The position numbers and the translations under genes were made by a program. Positions 1 through 7,147 of a stretch of 11,867 nt of DNA are shown here, piece by piece; positions within the stretch are counted from its first letter, which is position 1; each line of letters opens with the position of its first letter. Below the pieces are notes generated by a model that saw only the letters and a list, made by a program, of their open reading frames with translations, was not told the origin of the DNA and did no database searches. Origin of the DNA: RGIG8748 sp045532255 (GTDB taxonomy: Bacteria > Bacillota > Clostridia > UMGS1810); contig JAZSFO010000084.1 in the NCBI GenBank assembly GCA_045532255.1, forward strand, positions 1 through 11,867, read 5' to 3'.

Positions 1-160
1 GCTTATTTGGGTTACGCATTTTTGAAAATTAGTAGGTTTCTAAGCTATTATTTTTATAATTTCCCAGACTAAAATCCATTGTTTCTCACAGTAAAATCCA
101 CTATTTACGAGCAGTGGACGTTACTTTGGGAATTTTCCAAAAAATCACATTTTAAGTCAA
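1..160. repeat. Non-coding stretch with short repeats
   Basis: AAAATCCA occurs at 71-78 and 93-100 as a direct repeat, nested in the inverted pair TTCCCA/TGGGAA (61-66, 127-132). No gene is seen. It could be the operon's 3' end or an edge of a small repeat element. Confidence 0.35.
93..118 (-). terminator. Weak candidate terminator after the alaX gene
   Basis: On the minus strand TCCACT (113-118) and AGTGGA (97-102) can pair across a 10-base loop, followed by TTTTA. The stem is only 6 bp. TTCCCA (61-66) and TGGGAA (127-132) lie outside it as a further inverted pair. It could end the operon 43 bases past the alaX stop, but it is weak. Confidence 0.3.
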
Positions 161-1321
161 TTAACTATACGCCAGAATTTTTTCTGTTTCTTCCCTGAGT
201 ATATCTTCTGACTCTGCACTAACCTTTCCCTGAGCGAAATTCCCTCTTCCTCCGCCTTTTCCGCTGAGTGAGGAATTTATCTTTTTTACGGTGTCTGCCA
301 CATCGGAAATACCGCATACTACATAAAGATAGCTATTTTCCTCTGCTTTAGAAAAGAGAATACATTCTTTAATACCCTTGTCTGTAAGTGAGTTTGCACA
401 ATGTCTTAGTCCGTCATATGACAGATTATCGCAAATTGCATATGCCTTTTCTCCGATTTCTACAGGGCTGAGTTCCAGAAGTGCAATCTTCTTTGACATA
501 TGACCATTTGAAGCACGGAGTTCGTTTATTTGTTCGGTTTGTTTTAGTGTTGCATCGTATATTTCATTTCTTGGCGAGGAAAGAAGCTTCATCATAGCCT
601 TGGACGAGGAATGCAGATTTATGTAGTCCTCAAGTGCCCATATGCCAGCTATCATTTCCAGCCTTGTTCCTTTTCGGTGAGGAGCAAAATCAAGAATTTT
701 TATTATGCCGATTTCGCCCGTATATGCAACATGCGGTGCACAGCAGGCACAACAGTCTATTCCGTCAATTGTAATAAGTCTCAGACCGCTTTCAATATCA
801 AGCTTGCTTCTGTATTCAATGCTTTCTGCCTCTTCTTTTGTGGGGAATGACGAGGTAATAGCAGCATTTTTGTAAATGGCGAGGTTTGATTCAATTTCAA
901 TTTTTTTAATATCCTCATTGGACAGAGGTCCGCTGAAATCTACCGTCATCAAAGAGTCGGTCATGTGAAAGCCCGAATTTGTATATCCAAACATCTTATA
1001 AACAATTCCCGACACAATATGTTCGCCCGAGTGATTTTGCATTCTGGCAAAACGCTTCTCCCAGTCTATAGTGCCAACTACCTTTTCGCCCTCAGCAATC
1101 GGATTGTTTGTTTTGTGAACAATTGTTTCTCCGTTTTCCCTCACATCAAAAACTTCGATATCGTTTATATATCCTGTGTCAGAAGCCTGACCGCCTCCCT
1201 CGGGGAAAAATGCTGTTTTGTCAAGTATTATTTCAAAAAAACCGTCATTTTCATTGCATGAGATTACAGTTGCTTCAAATTCCCTGCAGTATGAGTCAAG
1301 GTAATATATTCTTTCCGTCAT
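161..1321 (-). CDS. AlaX-type alanyl-tRNA editing protein (long form with DHHA1-like C-terminus)
   Basis: Predicted free-standing editing enzyme that hydrolyses mischarged tRNA-Ala (Ser- or Gly-tRNA-Ala) in the cytoplasm. Visible in the 386-aa product: the editing-domain motif FFPEGGGQASDTG near residues 38-50, the zinc-site pair HSGEH (97-101) and CCAPH (193-197), and a C-terminal glycine-rich GGGRGNFAQGK segment near residue 350 like the DHHA1 domain of alanyl-tRNA synthetase. The aminoacylation domain is absent, which separates AlaX from AlaRS. An in-frame ATG at 1330 overlaps the upstream stop as ATGA, but its AAGGG would touch the start codon. The ATG at 1321 has AAGGG nine bases upstream, so I chose it. 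It is the last gene of the aspS-gatC operon. The family assignment is firm; why it is in this operon is not clear. Confidence 0.9.
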   Translation of the reverse strand: MTERIYYLDSYCREFEATVISCNENDGFFEIILDKTAFFPEGGGQASDTGYINDIEVFDVRENGETIVHKTNNPIAEGEKVVGTIDWEKRFARMQNHSGEHIVSGIVYKMFGYTNSGFHMTDSLMTVDFSGPLSNEDIKKIEIESNLAIYKNAAITSSFPTKEEAESIEYRSKLDIESGLRLITIDGIDCCACCAPHVAYTGEIGIIKILDFAPHRKGTRLEMIAGIWALEDYINLHSSSKAMMKLLSSPRNEIYDATLKQTEQINELRASNGHMSKKIALLELSPVEIGEKAYAICDNLSYDGLRHCANSLTDKGIKECILFSKAEENSYLYVVCGISDVADTVKKINSSLSGKGGGRGNFAQGKVSAESEDILREETEKILAYS

Positions 1322-1326
1322 GTTTA

Positions 1327-2379
1327 TCATCCCTTATTTATTATTTCAAAATTGCATTGTTTATAAATATATTCTTTTCGCTCTCTGTCACTTTCAAAAA
1401 CAGAATAGGCAATAAGGAGCTTTGCATAGGCTGTTTCAAATGTGTATCCGTACAAAAATCTGATTTTTGATTTGCTTATAATGGATACACTTTCATATAT
1501 ATCGCCCCATGTTTTGGAGGGAGCTATATATGCGTCGGTTCCGCAGTCAGAGCACCTGTTTATCATGTGAAGAATAGAATTTTCGTCACATCCGTCAGCA
1601 CAGGCTGTACCCGAATGATAGGTTCTGTGCAGAACCGCCTTGAATGATGAGTAGTTGTAGGTATTGTAATTTATCCCCACATAAGGCTCAATCGGCAGTA
1701 CACATTCCGAAAGCTCAAAATTATCATAAATGTTTATAGGACTTAATATGTTTTTGCGTGGATACATCTCTTCCAGTTGCTTAAAGTAAGCGGTATAGTT
1801 CGTGTCGGACATTTCTGTTATATCAAGCATACCGTTGCTGTAGAAATCATCGGAATAGTTTTTGCATTGTTCAAGACGGGATGCCAGATGAAGATACATT
1901 TTTTCGTCCGAAGGATTTTTGTAAGTAACATACACATTGGGCGAAATTCCTCTTGCAATACATTCTGCGGCATAACGGAAGTTATCATTTCCGTTTGCGG
2001 TAGGGACAGACAGCCTTCTGTGTGACGATACAAAAAACACGGGTATTTTTGTTCCGGACAGAAGCATTGCAAAAAGAGACGCAGTATATGCCAGAGTGTC
2101 TGTTCCGTGAGCAAATATTATTCCGTCATATTGTTTGTCCTTTGTATATTTTCTGTATGTTTCAAGAATTATATTCCATTTTTTTACGGTCATGTTTTCG
2201 CTGAGAATTGACAGGTTTTCCGTAAGGTCAATATTAACTTTCTTTGCATAGGGAGAATCGGAATTTATAAAATTTGATTTTATAAAAGCCCCTGCATTTT
2301 CGTTAATGGACAGCACGGAGTTTTCGTCCTTGGAAGTGCATATGGTTCCGCCCACCAAAATCAACAATATATTTTTCAT
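1327..2379 (-). CDS. Asparaginase/glutaminase-family amidohydrolase, possible ammonia donor for GatAB
   Basis: 350-aa cytoplasmic protein of the type I L-asparaginase fold; no signal peptide is seen. Family motifs visible: VGGTI at residues 9-13 with Thr12, LSENMT at 59-64 (substrate-binding Ser region), and HGTDT at 91-95 with the Thr93-Asp94 pair. These match the two catalytic threonines and the aspartate of asparaginases and archaeal GatD. The catalytic Lys expected near residues 170-172 is not at the obvious position (the segment reads RLEQCK, with Lys173 nearest), so activity is uncertain. The C-terminal half is divergent. The N-terminal extension of archaeal GatD is missing. It lies between gatB and the alaX gene, has an AGGTGA ribosome binding site, and overlaps alaX by ATGA or nearly so. 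Asparagine hydrolysis would oppose the operon's purpose, so glutaminase activity feeding GatB is attractive, but this is inference. Confidence 0.8.
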   Translation of the reverse strand: MKNILLILVGGTICTSKDENSVLSINENAGAFIKSNFINSDSPYAKKVNIDLTENLSILSENMTVKKWNIILETYRKYTKDKQYDGIIFAHGTDTLAYTASLFAMLLSGTKIPVFFVSSHRRLSVPTANGNDNFRYAAECIARGISPNVYVTYKNPSDEKMYLHLASRLEQCKNYSDDFYSNGMLDITEMSDTNYTAYFKQLEEMYPRKNILSPINIYDNFELSECVLPIEPYVGINYNTYNYSSFKAVLHRTYHSGTACADGCDENSILHMINRCSDCGTDAYIAPSKTWGDIYESVSIISKSKIRFLYGYTFETAYAKLLIAYSVFESDRERKEYIYKQCNFEIINKG

Positions 2380-2415
2380 ATATATTCACCTATAAAACTT
2401 AATTGTTTTGTTTAC

Positions 2416-2450
2416 AGGGGATGTAAGAAAAGCGTTTTCCTACATCCCCT
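2416..2450 (-). promoter_or_regulatory. Strong intercistronic hairpin between gatB and the asparaginase-like gene
   Basis: Arms 2416-2431 and 2435-2450 pair over 16 bp with a single G-U wobble on the minus transcript and a 3-base loop. It lies 11 bases after the gatB stop. On the minus strand it is followed by GTAAACAAAAC, not a U-run, so it is not a standard intrinsic terminator for the operon. The plus-strand side has a loose T-rich tail but no plus-strand gene ends here. Likely roles are mRNA 3'-end protection, a processing site, or partial attenuation that lowers the downstream genes. These are inferences. Confidence 0.6.
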
Positions 2451-2461
2451 TGGTTTTATTA

Positions 2462-3880
2462 TTATTTCAATTTGTTCTCCAGTATTGTTTTAATTGTTGC
2501 AGGGTCGCCAGCGCCCTTAAGCTCTTTCATACACGCACCGAAAAGTGCCTGCAAAGCCTTGGTTTTTCCGCTCTTGTAGTCACTAACCGCCTGTGCGTTT
2601 TCGGAGAGTATCTTGTCAATAACGGTTTCTATTGCAGAAGAGTCAAATTTCTTGTCAAGTCCGTTTTCCTTGCAGTAGGATACGGGGTCAACGCCGTCTT
2701 CGATAACCGCTATAAGAATTTTCTTTCCTGCATTACGGTTGATACTTCCGTCAGATACCATTTTAATTACGGCATAAAGGTCTTCTGCGGTAATTTCAAG
2801 CTCATTTAATGTCTTTCCGTCTTTTCTGAGTATTCCTGCACAGTCCGTAAGAATCCATGCTGCTCCGTCCTTTGCATTACATCCCATTGATACAATATCG
2901 TCAAGGAGTCTGCTTATCTTATTGTTTGAAATAAGCATGTCAATTTCCTTTTCCGATATTCCTGCCAGACGGTAATCCTCGGCCTTTTCATCAACGGCTA
3001 CGGGTTTGTTCGCCTTGATTTCTTCGAGCCACTCGTCATCAATTATAATCGGCATAAGGTTTGCATCAGGGAAATAGCGGTAGTCCGCCTCGGTTTCCTT
3101 ATTACGCATTGCAAATGTTTTTCCGCTTACATCGTCAAAGCGTCTTGTTTCCTGAACAAGCTCTTCTGTCTCGAATTCCAATGCATCCATATGACGCTGT
3201 GCTTCGTAGCGGATTGCACGCTCAATGGCATCGAATGAGCTCATGTTCTTGATTTCTGTACGGACACCAAATTCTTCGCTTCCCTCTGGACGGACAGAAA
3301 TGTTTACATCACAGCGCATAGCACCTTCTTCGCATTCTGATATACCGCCAAGACGGAACATGGATTTCAGCTTGTTGAGGTATGTTACAACTTCCTCAGC
3401 ACTTCTGAAGTCAGGCTGAGTAACAATCTCAATAAGCGGAACACTTGTACGGTTAAAGTCTACATACGAAACCTTGCCGCCGTGCACGAGCTTACCTGCA
3501 TCTTCTTCCATGTGAATTTGCTTTATTCTTATATCGCGGGCACCCGACGAGGTCTTAAGTGTAACAACGCCGTTTGTGCATATGGGGTGGTTGAGCTGTG
3601 TAATCTGATATGCACAGGGCAGATCGGGGTAATAGTAGTTTTTCTTATCAAATGTTGTATATCTGTTTATTTCGCAGTTGAGCATAAGTCCTGCCGTTAC
3701 CGCAAGCTCTACAACTCTCTTGTTCATAACAGGAAGCATACCTGGCATACCGCTGCACGCAGGGCATACACAGTCATTAGGCTCCTTAGGTGAGGAGTGT
3801 CCTCCGCAGGAACAGAATATTTTTGAATTTGTGTCAAGTTCAACATGTGTTTCAAGACCAATAACCAATTCGTAATTCAT
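2462..3880 (-). CDS. gatB: Asp-tRNA(Asn)/Glu-tRNA(Gln) amidotransferase subunit B
   Basis: 472-aa kinase/transamidase subunit that phosphorylates the side-chain carboxylate of Asp-tRNA-Asn (or Glu-tRNA-Gln) and uses ammonia to form the amide. The N-terminus has IGLETHVEL with the conserved Glu and His, followed by the zinc site of two cysteine pairs (FCSC and CVCPAC near residues 22-42). QIHMEEDAGK carries the conserved metal-binding Glu. The tail has the helical/YqeY-like tRNA-binding domain ending KTILENKLK. Length is normal for the family and all landmarks are intact, unlike its partner GatA. An in-frame ATG at 3937 would add 19 unconserved residues inside gatA. The ATG at 3880 has AAGGAGGG at good spacing and follows the gatA stop by one base, so it is the start. 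Confidence 0.97.
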   Translation of the reverse strand: MNYELVIGLETHVELDTNSKIFCSCGGHSSPKEPNDCVCPACSGMPGMLPVMNKRVVELAVTAGLMLNCEINRYTTFDKKNYYYPDLPCAYQITQLNHPICTNGVVTLKTSSGARDIRIKQIHMEEDAGKLVHGGKVSYVDFNRTSVPLIEIVTQPDFRSAEEVVTYLNKLKSMFRLGGISECEEGAMRCDVNISVRPEGSEEFGVRTEIKNMSSFDAIERAIRYEAQRHMDALEFETEELVQETRRFDDVSGKTFAMRNKETEADYRYFPDANLMPIIIDDEWLEEIKANKPVAVDEKAEDYRLAGISEKEIDMLISNNKISRLLDDIVSMGCNAKDGAAWILTDCAGILRKDGKTLNELEITAEDLYAVIKMVSDGSINRNAGKKILIAVIEDGVDPVSYCKENGLDKKFDSSAIETVIDKILSENAQAVSDYKSGKTKALQALFGACMKELKGAGDPATIKTILENKLK

Positions 3881-3881
3881 A

Positions 3882-5060
3882 TTATTTGCCCTCCTTTTCC
3901 ACACAGTCTGCAAGACTAAGAAGTGTCTTTTCATCAAAATGCTTTCCTATAAGCTGAACACCGCCTGTTACCATAGACGGAATTCCTATGAGGTTGGAAA
4001 GCGATGTAAATACACTTTCTTCAAATACCTTAAGGAATGCGTCCTTTATGTCATACTCCTTATAAGATGCCTTACTGCATGCAGGAGTAATAATAGCATC
4101 GTATGATTTCATAAGCTCATCATACTTCTCGGCAATTACTCTTCTTATCCTGAGGGATTTGTCATAGCAGTCCTTGTATCTGTTTTTGGAAAGTACATCG
4201 GAACCGTACAGAATTACAGATTTTGTAAGGAAATTAAATCCCTCAGTTCTTGAATTTACATAAAGCTCATCAATATTTTTGTATTCCTTTGCTCTGTGAC
4301 CGTACTTTACACCGTCGTATCGTGATATATTGTTGCATGTTTCTGCTGTCATAAGAATTTGCCATGCTGTATTTGCAGTGTCAAAAATATCAAATGAAAT
4401 TTCTTCTACGGTTACGCCCTTTTTCTTAAGTGTCTCAGTAAATTTACTGATTTTGGATTTGGTTTCATCGTCAGCTTTTTCAAAGAGCTCTTTTACAACA
4501 GCAACTTTCTTTTCGGATACAGCTTCAATAGAGTAGTCATATGTTTCGTTTTTAAGGCTTGTGCCGTCCTTTTCGTCATGTCCTGCGATTACTTCCATTA
4601 TTTCCTTTATTGCATAGGCATTATTTGCATAAACACCTAACTGCTCGCCTGATGCTGCACAGGAAATAATTCCGTAACGCGAAACCGTACCATATGTCGG
4701 CTTAAGAAAATCTATGCCCGAAAGTGCTGCCGCGCGTCTTGGTGTACCATTCATGTCCACAGCAAGACCAGCTTTTACTTCGGCGGATTTTACAAGCTCT
4801 GCCAAAGCACCCTTAAGCTCATCGCTTTTTTCACCGTAATATGAAAATTCTCCGACAAGGTCAAGTCCAAATTCGCCGACATGTGTTTTTCCCGAAATCT
4901 TATAGCCATTACTTTCAAGTCTTACAACAGCCTCAGCGCTGAAAAGCGGTTTGAAACCTTCGAGTATCCTTGAGCCTGCGCAGGCTTCCATGTCTTTTAC
5001 AAGTATTGTATCATCAACAGCAATGTTACCGCCGTCTGTTGTTACTTTATAATATTTCAT
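3882..5060 (-). CDS. gatA: GatA-family amidotransferase subunit A, shortened, with degenerate amidase active site
   Basis: 392 aa against roughly 485 for usual GatA. GatA normally hydrolyses glutamine and passes ammonia to GatB. Clear homology remains: EGFKPLFSAEAV, GKTHVGEF, FLKPTYGTVSRYGI (118-131), AGHDEKDGTS (159-168), NNISRYDGVKYG, SRTEGF and GKHFDEKTL near the C-terminus. About 55-60 N-terminal residues are missing. Of the Ser-cisSer-Lys triad, Lys22 is kept (VKD), the GGSSGGS stretch is replaced by KSDELKG (78-84), and the nucleophile position in GSDTGGS reads VDMNGT, giving Thr106. By hand alignment the glutamine-binding Arg358 and Asp425 of S. aureus GatA become Val282 and Ser349. 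The frame is open and the rest conserved, so it looks selected rather than decaying. ATG 5060 has GTGAGGTG upstream; ATG 5099 would only add sequence overlapping the previous gene. Confidence 0.9.
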   Translation of the reverse strand: MKYYKVTTDGGNIAVDDTILVKDMEACAGSRILEGFKPLFSAEAVVRLESNGYKISGKTHVGEFGLDLVGEFSYYGEKSDELKGALAELVKSAEVKAGLAVDMNGTPRRAAALSGIDFLKPTYGTVSRYGIISCAASGEQLGVYANNAYAIKEIMEVIAGHDEKDGTSLKNETYDYSIEAVSEKKVAVVKELFEKADDETKSKISKFTETLKKKGVTVEEISFDIFDTANTAWQILMTAETCNNISRYDGVKYGHRAKEYKNIDELYVNSRTEGFNFLTKSVILYGSDVLSKNRYKDCYDKSLRIRRVIAEKYDELMKSYDAIITPACSKASYKEYDIKDAFLKVFEESVFTSLSNLIGIPSMVTGGVQLIGKHFDEKTLLSLADCVEKEGK

Positions 5061-5071
5061 TTCTGCACACC

Positions 5072-7147
5072 TCACTTTACAAGTCTGGGTACCTGCCAAC
5101 TGTCCTCACTGCGTTCGGGAGCGCCTTCAAGAAGACTCTCTCTTGCAAAGGGTTGGCTTCGTACATCTTCACGCAAAACATTGGTCATCGGCATTACATG
5201 TACCATTGGTTCAATGTCTTTTGTATCAGTATTTGCCAGTATGGCTTCATTTTTGTTCATTTTTGCAAATATTTCCTGCATAACAGTTTCCTCGTCGTCA
5301 GTAAGAGCAATCTGATTGAGCTGTTGTGCATTGGAGAATGTTGAGCGTTTTCCTGATGCCTTGTTTGATGCCGAACCTGGAGTTGAACGCTGTGCAAGAG
5401 CATTTCCGTTACCAAGAAGATGCACATCTTCAAGCTGTTGGTTGGTAACCTCACCAGGAGCGCCAAGAAGTAAATCCTGTGCATTTCCGTTAAGCGGGAA
5501 TGCAATAACATCAAGAATTTTTTCTTCATCAGTAAGGAGCATTACCATACGGTCAATACCTGGTGCCATACCTGCGTGGGGGGGAGCACCATACTGGAAC
5601 GCAGTATAGAGAGCATTAAAGCGTTTCTTAAGCTCATCCTCTGTATATCCTGCAATTTCAAATGCCTTTCTCATTACATCAATATCGTGGTTGCGCACGG
5701 CACCTGATGCAAGCTCAATGCCGTTGCCTACAAGGTCATATTGATATGCCAGAACCTCTGTGGGATCCTTTGTAAGAAGTGCTTCCATTCCGCCCTGAGG
5801 CATTGAGAATGGGTTATGGGTAAATATTGTTTCGCCTGTTTCTTCGTCGATTTCATACATGGGGAAGTCAACAACAAAACAGAATTCAAATGCATCTTCG
5901 GAAATTAAGTCGAGCTGTTCCTTTTTTGCAAGCCATGTTCTTATCATACCTGCTTTCTTTTCTGTGTCGTTTTTCTTGTCGTCGCAGATAAAGAAGAGAG
6001 TTTCATTTTCCTTAACTCCTGTAAGCTTTATTATTTCAGCCTTTTTATAATCGGTGAGGAACTTTGCAATAGGACCTGCAAATACGCCCTCCTTAAGGGT
6101 AATATAACCGAGACCGCCGAGTCCCACCTCTGCAGATGTGGCAAATTTAAGCGAATCCTCAAAGAATTTCTTTGATTTGCCCTGACAGTCTGCTACAATA
6201 CCGCGTACAGGCTTACCTCTAAATGCAGGGAAATCAACATCTGCAAAGAAATCAGTAAGGTCGCAGATTATAAGCGGGTTTCTGAGGTCAGGCTTGTCGG
6301 AGCCGTATGTCATCATTGCATCTGCATATGTTATGCGTCTGAATGGCTTTTCCGAAATCTTTTTGTCCGAAAAAGTCTTGAATGTGTCATAGATTACATC
6401 TTCACATACATCAAGAACCTCTTCCTGTGTTGCAAATGCCATCTCAAAGACGAGCTGATAAAATTCACCGGGGGAACGGTCAGCACGCGCATCTTCATCA
6501 CGGAAGCAGGGTGCAATCTGAAAATATCTGTCAAATCCCGATACCATCAGGAGCTGTTTGAACTGCTGAGGTGCCTGCGGAAGTGCATAAAACTTTCCGG
6601 GATGCTTACGGCTGGGTACAAGGAAGTCTCTTGCACCCTCAGGAGATGATGCAGTAAGAATAGGGGTCTGCATTTCCAAAAATCCCTTATCTTCCATTTT
6701 GTTTCTCAAATGGCGGATAATTTTTGAACGCTTTACAAGGTTGTCATGGTTTTTGGGATTACGCAGGTCGAGATAACGGTATTTAAGTCTCACTTCGTCC
6801 TTGCTTGTTCTTGATGAACGGACTTCAAAGGGGAGCATATTGTGGCTCTTACCAAGAATTTTGAGGCTTGTTGCAACAAGCTCAACATAACCTGTATCAA
6901 TTTTTTCATTTACAGTTTCTATGGCTCTCTTTTCCACCGTACCGCTTACTGTTATAACTGTTTCTCTGTTAACATCTTTAAGAAGTGCTTCATCGTGCAC
7001 AACCACCTGTGTTACACCTGTGTAGTCACGAAGGTCAATAAAGATAACTCCGCCGTGGTCACGAACAACATCAACCCAGCCTGCAAGCTCTATGGTTTTT
7101 CCGATATGTTCATCACGGATGTCGTTACAAAATAGAGTTCTGTACAT
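5072..7147 (-). CDS. aspS-gatC: Aspartyl-tRNA synthetase fused to GatC (bifunctional AspRS-GatC)
   Basis: 691 aa against about 590 for bacterial AspRS. Residues 1 to about 577 are a full AspRS: N-terminal OB-fold anticodon domain (GWVDVVRDHGGVIFIDLRD), class II motif 2 FRDEDARADRSPGEF, a GAD-type insertion, and motif 3 GAPPHAGMAPGIDRMVMLL. His31 sits where non-discriminating AspRS enzymes, which also charge tRNA-Asn with Asp, carry His. A Ser/Gly/Asn-rich linker of about 26 residues (near 578-603) leads to a GatC domain. There is no stop or start between the parts, so this is a true fusion. Start ATG 7147 has AGGAGG 8 bases upstream and the T-box leader directly before it. It is the first gene of the operon; gatA follows after 11 bases. 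Product role: make Asp-tRNA and hold the amidotransferase on it. Confidence 0.95.
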   Translation of the reverse strand: MYRTLFCNDIRDEHIGKTIELAGWVDVVRDHGGVIFIDLRDYTGVTQVVVHDEALLKDVNRETVITVSGTVEKRAIETVNEKIDTGYVELVATSLKILGKSHNMLPFEVRSSRTSKDEVRLKYRYLDLRNPKNHDNLVKRSKIIRHLRNKMEDKGFLEMQTPILTASSPEGARDFLVPSRKHPGKFYALPQAPQQFKQLLMVSGFDRYFQIAPCFRDEDARADRSPGEFYQLVFEMAFATQEEVLDVCEDVIYDTFKTFSDKKISEKPFRRITYADAMMTYGSDKPDLRNPLIICDLTDFFADVDFPAFRGKPVRGIVADCQGKSKKFFEDSLKFATSAEVGLGGLGYITLKEGVFAGPIAKFLTDYKKAEIIKLTGVKENETLFFICDDKKNDTEKKAGMIRTWLAKKEQLDLISEDAFEFCFVVDFPMYEIDEETGETIFTHNPFSMPQGGMEALLTKDPTEVLAYQYDLVGNGIELASGAVRNHDIDVMRKAFEIAGYTEDELKKRFNALYTAFQYGAPPHAGMAPGIDRMVMLLTDEEKILDVIAFPLNGNAQDLLLGAPGEVTNQQLEDVHLLGNGNALAQRSTPGSASNKASGKRSTFSNAQQLNQIALTDDEETVMQEIFAKMNKNEAILANTDTKDIEPMVHVMPMTNVLREDVRSQPFARESLLEGAPERSEDSWQVPRLVK
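5075..5338 (-). other. gatC: GatC domain at the C-terminus of the AspRS fusion
   Basis: Residues about 604-691 of the fusion read as an almost complete GatC. The N-terminal helix is QLNQIALTDDEE. The middle is DIEPMVHVMPMTNVLRED, matching the family pattern of a Pro followed by H-V-x-P-x-x-N-V-x-R-x-D. The end, SWQVPRLVK, matches the usual F-x-V-P-K/R-V ending. GatC normally is a free protein of about 95 aa that wraps around GatA and GatB. Only the first few N-terminal residues of a free GatC are missing. No other gatC is in the window. Confidence 0.9.

Noticed and set aside
2408..2809. Plus-strand frame of 133 codons opposite gatB
   Set aside because: It lies antisense to conserved gatB codons and its product resembles no family I know.
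3882..5060. GatA as a pseudogene or frameshifted gene
   Set aside because: The frame is open throughout, its own ribosome binding site and spacing are good, and the C-terminal half is well conserved. Losses are confined to active-site and glutamine-binding positions and the N-terminus.
5257..5529. 90-codon open frame inside the AspRS-GatC region on the same strand
   Set aside because: It is in another frame of a clearly coding region and has no recognisable domain.
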